Assembly: GCA_011799875.1 (NCBI GenBank)
Contig: CM022298.1
Location: 497,715,180-497,779,179 of the forward strand
Direction: 5' to 3'
DNA: 64,000 bases
DNA from: Thinopyrum elongatum
Lineage: Eukaryota > Streptophyta > Magnoliopsida > Poales > Poaceae
Shown in pieces: positions 1 to 10,746 of the stretch. The position numbers were made by a program, and so were the translations under genes. The notes beneath the pieces were generated by a model. It made no database searches and was not told where the DNA came from. It saw nothing but the letters and a program-made list of their open reading frames with translations. Positions within the stretch are counted from its first letter, which is position 1; every line of letters starts with the position of its first letter.

Positions 1-140
1 GCCAAGTTATTTAAAGAAAAAGTTAAAAGATGGCATGATAAGAGAATCCAAAAGCGTGAGTTTAAAGTTGGAGAATATGTTCTTTTGTACAACTCTCGTT
101 TCAAATTCTTTACAGGAAAAATCCTCTCCAAATGGGAAGG
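1..140 (+). pseudogene. Ty3/Gypsy integrase C-terminal part, upstream piece
   Basis: The first 46 codons read without a stop as the C-terminal end of a plant Ty3/Gypsy integrase. The stretch HDKRIQKREFKVGEYVLLYN, followed by a hydrophobic/aromatic segment ending KWEG, is the usual region after the DDE core that helps bind DNA. The 5' part of pol lies outside the window. The frame stops at base 140, where a solo LTR has inserted. It resumes in the same frame at 3912 once the insert and one copy of the 5-bp duplication are discounted. In the family, integrase joins element cDNA to host DNA. The protein is broken by the insertion, so this copy is inactive. Confidence 0.9.
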
Positions 141-3100
141 TGTAACACCCCCGGTGATTACCAACAATAATCACTTTTGATAATGACAAGTCAGCAAGGT
201 TAACAGTGTCAAATCATCATTAGCATCATATTGCATTTCAACTCCTAACTCAAATTCAAATTTAAATGAAAGTGAAATATAAAAGTTGTCCAACATAAAA
301 ACTGAAATGTTCAGTAAATAACAAATATTGCAGAGGCTAGTCTAAAATTGAAACCAACAAATAATAAAATGTTTAGGTGGCACTAACATGATTAAAACAG
401 CTAGGATTAATGCATATTAATTATTGTAAAATTTGTGGGAGCTCCAATTGTCTCCAAACTAATTTTTGGTAGTGTTAGGTAATGCCTAGTATTTATTGGA
501 ACAATTGCCATGTTCTATAAAAATCATTTTTAGGCCTAACTTTTTACTAAACAGGGAAATAAGAATAAATAAAAGAAAAAGACAAAAGAAAAAAGAGAAA
601 ACCCCCCTGGCCTAACTGGGCCTAGCCCAGCTGGCCTCGACCCAGCCGGCCCAGCCGCCCTCCCCTCCCCCCCCCGCCACTCCACCGACACCCCACTCCC
701 CCCATGAAAATATCTCCTCCCCCCCTCTCCCCCGATTGGATCGGGATCAAGAGGAGGAGGCCGCCCTTCGCCGTCCATCGCCGTCTGGAACGCCGCTCGA
801 CGCGGGAGCCCCCTCGCCGCCTCGACCTCGTCTCGTCCCCGCCGGCCTGCCTCCCCATCGCCGTCGTCCCCGTCAACCACCTCGCGCTCGCCAGCAAGCT
901 CCCTGTGAGCATCCTCCTCCGTCTCCCGCTCGCCCCGTTATCGATCCACTGCCGTAGGACCCTGCTACCGTCGCGCTCGAGCCCCCGCGAGCTCGTGGTC
1001 GCCGTCCCCTGTCCGAGCGCGACCGCGCCTCGCACAACTGCCCGCGCTGCCTTCCGCTCCCTGGCACGCCCCCGCGCGCGCCCGTGCCGCACCGCGCGCC
1101 GTGGCTGCTGCCGCTCCTCCCCTGCTCTGCTCTGCTGCTCCGCCGTGCTGCGCGCTGCCGTCACCGCCGTCGCCGTCGCCCCCTGCTCCGCGCCTACCGC
1201 TGCCGCGACCATCTCGTGCCTCTCGCCTCTGCCGCCCCGGTGCTTCCTGCTCGCCACCCCGCATCCACCGCCGAGCCGCTGCGGCCGCCCTTGCTTCGCC
1301 TCCGCGCCCCGCTGCGCCCTCCGCCGCTCGGCGCCCGGCGCCCACACGCCCACGCGCCCCCGGGGCTCGGCCTCTGCCCCGCGGTGCCGCACCGCGCCGC
1401 CCGGGTCCGGCACCCACGCGCGGCGCCTGCTGCCCAGCGCCCGCTCGGGTGGCACCCGCACCCGAGCGCCCAAACCCGCTAAGGCCCTCAGGGCCTATGA
1501 CAGTGGGGGCCCACCCCCAGAATGTTTTTATAAAAAGAAAATAAAAATAAAAATAAAAATAAATAATTAATTAATTAGTTAGTTAATTAGTTAATTAATC
1601 CTGATTAGGTTAATTTAATTAACTAATTAGTGATAATTAAACAGTAATCTAATTAGTTAATCCAAATTAGTCTAAGAGTCTATGACAGGTGGGACCCACC
1701 CTGTCAGGACGCCTGCTGACGTCAGCATGATGTCATGCTGATGTCATCGCAGCACTGTTTCGGATAATGTTGATTTAAATAATTAAATAAATTCCAGACA
1801 TTAATAAAAACTTTAGAAAATCATATTAAATAAACCATAACTCCGATGAAAATACTTTATACATGAAACTTGCTCAGAATTCCGATACAAACCCGGATAC
1901 GCCCTCCGTATTCCCGTCAGACGCCTGCAGCTATAAGAACATTGAACTTTTAGACCAGTTTCAGTAAATGAATAGTGCCCAACTTTAATTAAATAAATCC
2001 GAATAAATTCCTAAATTAACTAAATCATTTAGTTAGGCAGTAGAACACCCCGGCACTGCATGTTGTCAAGTCATACTTTGTGTAGCATTGTTTGCTTTGT
2101 ATTTACTGTTTCCTCCCCCTCCTTCTCTCTCGATAGACGCTGAGACCGCTGACGACGCTGCCGTGAATGACTACTACGTCGACGACTCTTCTCTCTCGAC
2201 ACAGCTTCCAGGCAAGCCCCCCCTTGATCAACCCGATATCGCCTATTCCTTCTCTCTACTGCTTGCATTAGAGTAGTGTAGCATGTTACTGCTTTCGGTT
2301 AATCCTATTCTGCTGCATAGCCTGTCTTTGCTACTACTGTTGATACCTTACCTGCAATCCTAAATGCTTAGTATAGGTTGCTAGAATTACATCAGTGGCC
2401 CTACACTCTTGTCCGTCTGCCATGCTATACTACTGGGCCGTGATCACTTCGGGAGGTGATCACGGGTTTATATTATATACTATTACATACTTATGTTTCT
2501 GTTCGGAGATGGGGGCTGAAGGGGCAGGTGGTTCCATCCAGGTAGAGGTGGGCCTAGGTTCCCGACGGCCCCCGAGTGTTACTTTGTGGCGGAGCGACAG
2601 GGCAGGTTGTGACCACATAGGAGACAGGTGGGCCTGGCCCTGGTCGGCGTCCGCGGTTATATCAATTAACACGCTTAACGAGATTGGGTATTTGATCTGA
2701 GTCTGGCTACGAGCCTATACGCGCTAACCACCACGCGGGAACAGTATGGGTACTTGACGTCGTGGTATCAGCCGAAGCCTCCTAGACGTCAGCGACTGAG
2801 CGGCGCGCGCCGGGTTGGACCGCGTAACGCAACTTCCTTTGTAATGGAGGTTGCTAGGTCTGCTCACCGGCCGCCCACGCAACATGCAGGTGTGCAATGG
2901 GCGATGGGCCCAGACCCCTGCGCGCATAGGATTTAGACCGGCGTGCTGACCTCTCTGTTAGGCCTAGGTAGGGCTGCGACGTGTTGATCTTCTGAGGCCG
3001 GGTATGACCCAGGAAAGTGTGCCCGGCTAGAGGGATCGAGCGTGTTGAGTAATGTGGTGCACCCCTGCAGGGAAGTTTATCTATTCGAATAGCCGTGTAC

Positions 3101-3906
3101 CTCGGTAAAAGGACGACCCGGAGTTGTACCTCGACCTTATGACAACTAGAACCGGATACTTAATAAAACACACCCTTTCAAGTGTCAGATACAACCCGGT
3201 GATCGCTTTCTCACAGGGCGACGAGGAGAGGATCGCCGGGTAGGATTATGCTATGCGATGATAATTGGTGAACTTACCAGCTACTCTCTTCTATATGCTT
3301 CAAGATGGAGGCTACCAGAAGTGTAGTCTTCGATAGGACTAGCTATCCCCCTCTTATTCTGGCATTCTGCAGTTCAGTCCACAGATACTACCATTTCATT
3401 GATACCATTGCATATGTAGTGTAGATCCTTGCTTGCGAGTACTTTGGATGAGTACTCATGGTTGCTTTGCTCCCCTTTTTTCCCCTTTCTATACCCGGTT
3501 GTCGCAACCAGATGCTGGAGCCCAGGAGCCAGACGCCACCTTCGACGACCCCTACTACACCGAGGGTTCCTACTACTACGTGCAGGCCGCCGACGATGAC
3601 CAGGAGTAGTTTAGGAGGATCCCAGACAGGAGGCCTGCGCCTCTTCGATCTGTATCCCAGTTTGTGCTAGCCATCTTATGGCAACTTGTTTAACTTATGT
3701 CTGTACTCAGATATTATTGCTTCCGCTGACTCTTGTGTATTCGAGCTTATGTATTCGAGCTTCGAGGCCCCTGGCTTGTAATATAAAGCTTGTATTATTT
3801 TAATTTGTGTCTAGAGTTGTGTTGTGATATCTTCCCGTGAGTCCCTGATCTTGATCGTACACATTTGCGTGTATGATTAGTGTACGATTGAATCGGGGGC
3901 GTCACA
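141..3906 (+). mobile_element. Solo long LTR (TGTAACACCCC...GGCGTCACA) inserted in integrase
   Basis: The insert begins TGTAACACCCCCG and ends CGGGGGCGTCACA, imperfect inverted termini with canonical TG...CA ends. It is flanked by a perfect 5-bp duplication, GAAGG, at 136-140 and 3907-3911. No internal domain, PBS or second LTR is visible, so a solo LTR of 3766 bp is the simplest reading. A very GC-rich block (about 600-1490) is open in several frames because of composition and I do not regard it as coding. AT-rich runs surround it. Related LTRs occur at 39540-43216 (+) and 43217-55414 (-), which share the 3' terminal sequence or the conserved GCAAGC...CCTTGATC segment. Family name not determined. 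Confidence 0.85.
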
Positions 3907-3911
3907 GAAGG

Positions 3912-4113
3912 ACCCTATGTTATCGAGGAAGTTTATCGATCTGGAGCCATCAAAATAAATAATGCCGAAGGTACCAACCCGAACGTTGTCAATGCGCAAA
4001 GAATAAAACATTATATCTCAGGTATGCCCATTAATGTTGAAAGCAATATTATCCAAACTATGACACTGGAAGAACACATAAAGGAAACCTTTCGGAACAC
4101 TCCAGAATCGTAA
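3912..4113 (+). pseudogene. Ty3/Gypsy integrase C-terminal part, downstream piece
   Basis: This continues the integrase tail interrupted at base 140. It starts PYVIEEVYRSGAIKI, the conserved end of the chromodomain-less integrase C-terminus in grass Gypsy elements, and runs to a TAA at 4111-4113. The reading frame is consistent across the insertion when the GAAGG duplication at 3907-3911 is discounted. This shows that the solo LTR entered an otherwise open pol gene. No frameshift or internal stop is visible in the two pieces seen. Confidence 0.9.
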
Positions 4114-4447
4114 AAAAGGAGAGGTACGTGATACGGTAAGTAAACGGACTCCGAAAAATCCGCAAAAATATTTTTTGTCAGTTTTGGAATATATCAAAAA
4201 TTAGGAAAATAAGAAACAACCAGGAAGGCACCCCTGGTGGGCACAAGACACCAGGGCGCGCCTGGCTTGCCAGGCGCCCCCAGGTGGGCTGTGCCCACCT
4301 CGCGTACCTTCCGGACTCCGTTTTTCTCCCATTTGCTTGTTTCCCAAGATAAAAAATCTTTATATACCCCCCGAACCTATTGACCACCGTATCGTGGAGA
4401 AATCTTATGTTTTTCTTTTCTTGTTGCTTTCCGACAGATCTGAAAAT

Positions 4448-4747
4448 ATGTCATCTCAAGATTCCGAGGAGGAGTGCCCAGTTTCTTATCAACCTTTAGA
4501 TAAAAATATCTTCAAGGACACCTATCCCTACATATGGTTTTCTGATGAAGAAGAAGAAGATGAACCAGTTCCCCCTCGCTTCCTGAAGGAAAGCAAGGAG
4601 GCGTTATGCAAGAGGATACTAAAGCTTGAGGAGGAGAATGATGAGTTGAGGATGGATAATTTTTACCTCCGAAACAAGCTAGAGAAGAAAGACAAATCTA
4701 CTACTTCATCACCACCACCTCCTTCTTCATCACCAAAGAAAAATTGA
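4448..4747 (+). CDS. Small acidic coiled-coil ORF downstream of Gypsy pol
   Basis: An ATG-started ORF of 99 codons lies between the integrase stop and the 3' LTR of the Gypsy element. The N-terminal half is acidic, with a DEEEEDE run near residues 35-43. Residues about 50-78 have a heptad-like leucine/glutamate pattern (LCKRILKLEEENDELR) suggesting a coiled coil. The C-terminus is a serine/proline run ending in lysines. A CAG splice-acceptor-like site lies just upstream, so a spliced subgenomic RNA could express it; that is inference. I do not recognise a named domain. It is open and free of lesions despite the broken pol. It could be an accessory element gene or a chance survivor. Confidence 0.5.
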   Translation: MSSQDSEEECPVSYQPLDKNIFKDTYPYIWFSDEEEEDEPVPPRFLKESKEALCKRILKLEEENDELRMDNFYLRNKLEKKDKSTTSSPPPPSSSPKKN

Positions 4748-6319
4748 GTATCGGGTATGGGCACTCCCCTTGGCTTGTGCCAAGCTTGGGGGAGGTGCCC
4801 CGGTATCATATCACCTCCACTATCTTTTGCCTTTACTGATCTTAGTTTGATCCATAGTTATCTTTTGCTTTAGATGAATAAAAGTTTAGTTCGATCCTTT
4901 CTTTTTGAGTGTTTGCTTCATGATCTATCCTTGTAATTGTGTGCAAGATATATAATAAAGAGTAGTTTGAGTTAAGCTTCTTTACTTTTCATGTTCAATA
5001 AAAAGAAAGGAAATAAATGAAAAAGATCATATGCTAATCTTATGGTAAGTAATGACATCACATAAGGAAGAGTATAAGTAGAAAATTTTATTGGAGATTT
5101 ACAAACATATCATTGGTCAATGATGCAATTCATGAAAGAATTAATAAGGGAAGAGAATATTCACATGCAAATACACTATCTTGGACATCTTTTGTGATTG
5201 TGAGCCCCCATCAAAATATTATATGCCAAAATTGTTGACGTTGGACAAGGAAGACAACGTAATGATTTATGTTTGTTCATATTCACATAGAAGTTATATT
5301 GTCATAGATCCTTCAACATGTGGTGCTTGTCCCCCATCTTTGCTAGCCAAAATTTCCGCACTAAGTAGAGATACAACTTGTGCATCCAAAACCCTTAAAC
5401 CCAAATCTTGTTTTAAGATTCCACCATACCTACCTATGGATTGAGTAAGATCCTTCAAGTAAGTTGTCATTGGTCCAATAAGGCAATAAATATTGCTTCT
5501 AAAAGTGTTGGATCATTTAGTGTAAGAGAAAATTGAGCGTTGTACGAACTTGTGATGGCAAAGAATAAAAGCGACATACTGCATAATAAAGGTTGCTATC
5601 ATAAGGGGCAATATAACGTGACATTCTTTTGCACTAAGAGATTGAGCACACAAACAAAAAGCGCATGGCAACCTCTGCTTCCCTCTGCGAAGGGCCTATC
5701 TTTTTCTTTTATGTATTTACTTTTATGCAAGAGTCAAAGTTCTTCTCTCTATTCCTTTTTATTTTCTCTTTTGGCAAGCATCATGTGGTGAGGAAAGATC
5801 TAGGCACATATATCCAGTTGGATATGGGTAGCATGAGTTATTATTGTTGACATCACCCTTGAGGTGAGTATGTTGGGTGGCGAAAACTATAAGCCCCTAT
5901 CTTTCCATGTGTCTGATTGAAACTTTTTGCTCATGTGTATGAGGTGAGTGTTAGCAATCATAGAAGACTATATGATGGTTGAGTATGTGGACTTGCCAAA
6001 AAGGCTCCGATACGTGACCCTTCCTGAAAAGATGATGAATTTTAGTTGCAAAGTTGACTGAGAACACAGTTTGTTGGTTTTCAATAGAGTTTATGCTTTA
6101 TACTTCGATGTTGTGATGAATTGTTACTTGTTCATGAGAAGTCTATGCAATAAGTTATATGATAAAAGTTCTATGATAAAGTTGTATGTTAAAGTTTGTT
6201 GTTGTTATAATAAAATACATGATGCTTCTATGTCCGTATTTTTTTTATCGACACCTCTCTCTCTAAGCATGTGGACATGTTTTTCGATTTCGGTTTTCGC
6301 TTGAGGACAAGCGAGGTCT
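4748..6319 (+). other. Noncoding 3' region of the Gypsy element
   Basis: This lies between the small ORF and the polypurine tract. It contains a PPT-like AAGCTTGGGGGAGG copy at about 4784-4797 and otherwise AT-rich sequence. An ORF of 87 codons at 5181-5444 has no recognisable domain. Long 3' noncoding regions of this kind are usual in Triticeae Gypsy elements. No gene can be supported here. Confidence 0.6.
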
Positions 6320-6333
6320 AAGCTTGGGGGAGT
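6320..6333 (+). other. Polypurine tract of the + strand Gypsy element
   Basis: AAGCTTGGGGGAGT lies directly upstream of the LTR start TGATATGTCC. Its position and purine run fit the plus-strand priming site used in reverse transcription, and it fixes the orientation of the element as +. Confidence 0.8.
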
Positions 6334-7848
6334 TGATATGTCCATTTTGCATCATGTTTTCCTACTGTTATTTATATTGTTTTTATGCATAATAATCCTT
6401 TTTGGAGTAATTCTAATGCCTTTTCTCTCATAATATGCAAGGTTCACACAAAGAGGGAGAATACCGGCAGCTGGAATTCTAGACCTGAAAAAGCTACGTC
6501 AGGCTACCTATTCTATACAACTCCAAATGAGCTGAAACTTCACGGAGAATTTTTATGGAATATATAAGAATTATTGGAGCAAATAAGTACCAGAGGGGGC
6601 CCACCAGGTGGGCACAACCCACCTGGGCGCGCCAGGGAGCCCAGGCACGCCCTGGCGGGTTGTGCTCTCCTCAGCCCACCTTTGGTGCCCCTCTTCTGGT
6701 GTATAAGTCATTTTGACCTAGAAAAAATAAGGAGAGGACTTTCGGGATGAAGCGCCGCCATCTCGAGGCGGAACTTGGGCAGGAGCACTTTTGCCCTCCG
6801 ACGGAGCGATTCCGCCGGGGGGACTTCCCTCCCGGAGGGGGAAATCACCATCATCATCATCACCAACAACTCTCCCATCTTGGGGAGGGCAATCTCCATC
6901 AACATCTTCAATAGCACCATCTCCTCTCAAACCCTAGTTCATCTCTTGTGTTCAATCTTTGTACTAGAACTATAGATTGGTGCTCGGGTGACTAGTAGTG
7001 TTGATTACATCTTGTAGTTGATTACTATATGGTTTATTCGGTGGAAGATTATATGTTCAGATCCATTATGCTATTTAATACCCCTCTGATCTTGAGCATG
7101 ATTATCATTTGTGAGTAGTTACTTTTGTTCTTAAGGTCACGGGAGAAATCTTGTTGCAAGTAATCATGTGAACTTGATATGTGTTTGATATTTGATGGTA
7201 TGTATGTTGTGATTCCCTTACTGGTGTTATGTGAACGTCGACTACATGGCACTTCACCATCTTTGGGCCTAAGGGAATGCATTGTGGATTAGTTATTACA
7301 TGATGGGTTGCGAGAGTGACAGAAGCTTAAACCCTAGTTTATGCACTATTCCGTAAGGGACCGATTTGGATCCAAAAGTTTAATGCTATGGTTAGATTTA
7401 TTCTTAATACTTTTCTCGTAGTTGCGGATGCTTGCGAGGGGGTTAATCATAAGTAGGAGGCTTGTTCAAGTAAGAAAAGCACATGAGCACCGGCCCACCC
7501 ACATATCAAATTATCAAAGTAGCGAACACAAATCAAACCAACATGATGAAAGTGACTAGATGAAATTCCCGTGTACCCTCAAGAATGCTTTGCTTATCAT
7601 AAAAGACCGTTTTGGCCTGTCCTTTGCCTTAAAAGGATTGGGCTACCTTGCTGCACTTTTATTACCGTTACCATTACTTGCTCGTTACAAATTATCTTGC
7701 TATCAAACTACTCGTTACTTATAATTTTAGTGCTTGCAGAGAATACCTTGCTGAAAACTACTTGTCATTTCCTTCTGCTCCTCGTTGGGTTCGACACTCT
7801 TACTTATCGAAAGGACTACGATTGATCCCCTATACTTGTGGGTCATCA
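6334..7848 (+). mobile_element. 3' LTR of the Gypsy element (TGATATGTCC...GGGTCATCA)
   Basis: A 1515-bp LTR follows the PPT. It starts TGATATGTCC and ends GGGTCATCA, with TGAT/ATCA inverted ends. It contains the GC-rich transcribed leader typical of grass Gypsy LTRs and ends after the stretch CGACACTCTTACTTATCG. The 5' LTR is outside the window, so the target duplication cannot be checked. It belongs to the same broad group as Fatima/Sabrina/WHAM-like elements; which one I cannot say. Confidence 0.8.
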
Positions 7849-8125
7849 AGTATGGCTTTATAGAATGCTTCATGTGCTTCACTTATATCATTTGAAGTTT
7901 GGATTGCCTGTTTCTCTACACATAAAAAATCGCCATTTGTAGAATGCTCTTTTGCTTCACTTATATTTGTTAGAGCATGGGCATATCTTTTGTAGCAAGA
8001 ATTAAACTCTCATGCTTCGCTTATATCTATTTAGAGAGTTGACAGGAATTGGTCATTCACATGGTTAGTCATAAAATCCTACATAAAATTTGTAGATCAC
8101 TGAATATGATATGTTTGATTCCTTG
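7849..8125 (+). mobile_element. Gypsy internal-region fragment
   Basis: AT-rich sequence with repeated 'gcttcacttatat...tagag' phrases (for example near 7876, 7956 and 8017). This resembles the untranslated internal region found in Triticeae Gypsy elements. There is no coding capacity. It abuts the 3' LTR on its left and a minus-strand LTR fragment on its right, so it is a truncated piece of another element or a rearrangement. Confidence 0.45.
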
Positions 8126-8651
8126 CGGAGGGGCGGGAGCCCCTCTGAGATTTGATCTCTCTCTCTCCCTCTTTCCTTCTGTTTCTGTATTCCCAGATTC
8201 CGGCCTTTCACCGTTTCTTAAATTCCCTGAGATCCGTAACTCCGATTGGGCTGAAATTTTAACACGGTTTTTATCCGGATATTAGCTTTCTTGCGGCGAA
8301 AGAAGGGCACCAACCGCCTTACGGGGTGGCCACGAGCCCCCTGGCCGCGCCCTGGGTATGGGCACCCCTCAAGGGCTTGTGGGCCCCTTGGGCATCGTCT
8401 TGCGTTGATTCCAATTCCCAAAAATCACATATATTCCAAAAAAAATCTCTGTAAGATTTTATCACATTTGGACTTCGTTTGGTATGGATATTCTGCGAAA
8501 CAAAAAACATGCAACAAACAAGAACTGGCATTGGGCACTGGATCAATATGTTAGTCCAAAAAATAGTATAAAAAGTTGACAAAAGTATATGAAAGTTGTA
8601 GAATATTGGCATGAAACAATCAAAATTTATAGATACGATGGAGACGTATCA
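8126..8651 (-). mobile_element. Truncated 3' LTR of a minus-strand Gypsy element
   Basis: Read on the minus strand from 8651, this begins TGATACGTCTCCATCG, the common Triticeae Gypsy LTR start. It continues through the conserved part with 'tttttggactaac' and a leader that breaks off near 8126. The full LTR would be about 1.5 kb, so roughly two thirds are missing. The adjoining PPT at 8652-8665 (minus) identifies it as the 3' LTR. Confidence 0.75.
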
Positions 8652-9560
8652 GCATCCCCAAGCTTAATTCCTGCTCGTCCTCGAGTAGGTAAATGATAAA
8701 AAAGATAATTTTTTATGTGGAATGCTACCTAGCATAATCTTGATCATATAATCTAATCGTGGCATGAATATTAAGACACGAGTGATTCAAAGCAATAGTC
8801 TGGCAATCATGTCTAATAAAGCATACTAATAAAGCAATCATGTCTTCTCAAAAAAACATGGCCAAAGAAAGTTATCCCTACAAAATCATATAGTCTGGCT
8901 ATGTTCCATCTTCATCACACAAAGTATTTCATCATGCACAACCCCGATGACAAGCCAAGCAATTGTTTCATACTTTTAATGTTCTCAAGCCTTTTCAACT
9001 TTCACGCAATACATGAGCGTGAGCCATGGATATAGCACTATAGGTGGAATAGAATATGATGGTGGAGGTTGTGTGGAGAAGACAAAAAAGGAGAAAGTCT
9101 CACATCGACGCGGCTAATCAATGGGTTATGGAGATGCCCATCAATTGATATCAATGCAAGGAGTAGGGATTTCCATGCAACGGATGCACTAAGAGCTATA
9201 AGTGTATGAAAGCTCAAACTAAAAACTAAGTGGGTGTGCATCCAACTTGCTTGCTCATGAAGACATCGGGCATTTGAGGAAGCCCATCATCGGAATATAC
9301 AAGCCAAGTTCTATAATGAAAATTCCTACTAGTATATGAAAGTGATAACTCAAGAGACTCTTTATATGAAGAACATGGTGCTACTCTGAAGCACAAGTGT
9401 GGTAAAAGGATAGTAGCATTGCCCCTTCTCTCTTTTTCGCTCATTTTTTTGTTTTTTTATCTCTCTTTTTTTGGCCTCTTTTTTTTTATTTTTTTATATT
9501 CATTTATTTATTTTTCGTTTGTAGTCTCATCCCGACTTGTGGGGGAATCATAGTCTCCAC
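8652..9560 (-). mobile_element. 3' internal noncoding region and PPT of the minus-strand Gypsy
   Basis: The polypurine tract reads AAGCTTGGGGATGC on the minus strand (8665-8652), immediately before the LTR. Upstream of it (8666-9560) is untranslated internal sequence, including a T-rich low-complexity block at about 9443-9520. No integrase or RT domain is present. Near 9561 the sequence changes abruptly to LTR sequence of another element, marking a deletion or recombination junction. Confidence 0.6.
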
Positions 9561-10746
9561 ATGTCCGTGTCAAGTAGACCGACTCCTGCCTGCATCTACT
9601 ACTATTACTCCACACATCGACCGCTATCCAGCATGCATCTAGAGTGATGGTAGTCTCATCACGTCCGTGTCAAGTAGACCGACTCCTGCCTGCATCTACT
9701 ACTATTACTCCACACATCGACCGCTATCCAGCATGCATCTAGAGTATTAAGTTCATAGAGAATGGACTAACGCCTTAAGTAAGATGACATGATGTAGAGG
9801 AATTAACTCAAGCAATATGATGGAAACCCCATCTTTTTTTCCTCGATGGAAACAATACAATACGTGCCTTGCTACCCCTACTGTCACTGGGTGAGGACAC
9901 CGCAAGATTGAACCCAAAGCTAAGAACCTCTCCCATTGCAAGAAAAACCAATCTAGTTGGCCAAACCAAACCGATAATTCGAAGAGAAATACAAAGATAT
10001 TAAATCATGCATAAAAGAATTCAGAGAAGATTCAAATAATATTCATAGATAAGCTGATCATAAATCCACAATTCATCGGATCTCAACAAACACACCGCAA
10101 AAGAAGATTACATCGGATAGATCTCCAAGAACATCAAGGAGAATGTTGTATTGAGAATCAAAGAGAGAGAAGAAGCCATCTAGCTACTAGCTATGGACCC
10201 GTAGGTCTGAGGTAAACTACTCACGCATCATCGGAAGGGCAATGGAGTTGATGTAGAAGCCCTCCGTGATCGATTCCCCCTCCGGCAGGATGCCGGAAAA
10301 GGCCCAAGATGGGATCTCACGGGAACAGAAGGTTGCGGCAGTGGAAAAGTGTTTTCGTGGATTTCTCTGGTGGTTCTAGAATATATGTGAATATATAGGA
10401 GGAAGGGCTAGGTCAGAGGAGTCCCGAGGGGCCCACAAGGCAGGGGGACGCCCCCCCTAGGGCGCGCCCTCCACCCTTGTCGCCGCCTCGCGGCTCTTCT
10501 AACTTGGACTCCAAGTCCCCTGGGTGTCTTCTGGTCCAAGAAAAATCATCGTGAAGTTTTATTCCGTTTGGTATTCCTTTTCTACGAAGCTTAAAAACAA
10601 GGAAAAAACAGAAACTGGCACTGGAGGTTAATAGGTTAGTCCAAAAAATAATATAAAATAGCATATTAATGCATATAAAACATCCAAAACAGATAATATA
10701 ATAGCATGGAACAATAAAAAATTATAGATACGTTGGAGACGTATTA
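9561..10746 (-). mobile_element. Minus-strand LTR fragment of the TGATACGTCTCC type
   Basis: Read from 10746 leftward, this closely follows the complete solo LTR at 40449-42032: start TAATACGTCTCCAACG (C to T in the usual TGATACG end), TTTTGGATGTTTTATATGC, the leader and the 'ggtttggttggccaac' part. It breaks off near 9561, so about 400 bp are missing. Its outer end at 10746 lies directly against coding sequence of an F-box-type gene, showing that the element inserted into that gene or replaced its 5' part. Confidence 0.8.
9563..9745. repeat. Tandem duplication, 83-bp units with 100-bp period, in an LTR
   Basis: The segment starting GTCCGTGTCAAGTAGACC at 9563-9645 is repeated at 9663-9745, apparently without change. 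The two copies are separated by 17 bp. The complete relative at 41470-41560 has only one copy, so this is a local duplication. Confidence 0.85.

Noticed and set aside
622..1570. Several long overlapping ORFs on both strands (up to 288 codons)
   Set aside because: They lie in the GC-rich block of a solo LTR, overlap in all frames, and encode only Arg/Ala/Pro-rich low-complexity sequence without domains.
4178..4387. Minus ORF of 69 codons in the Gypsy 3' region
   Set aside because: No domain, antisense to the element and only composition-driven.
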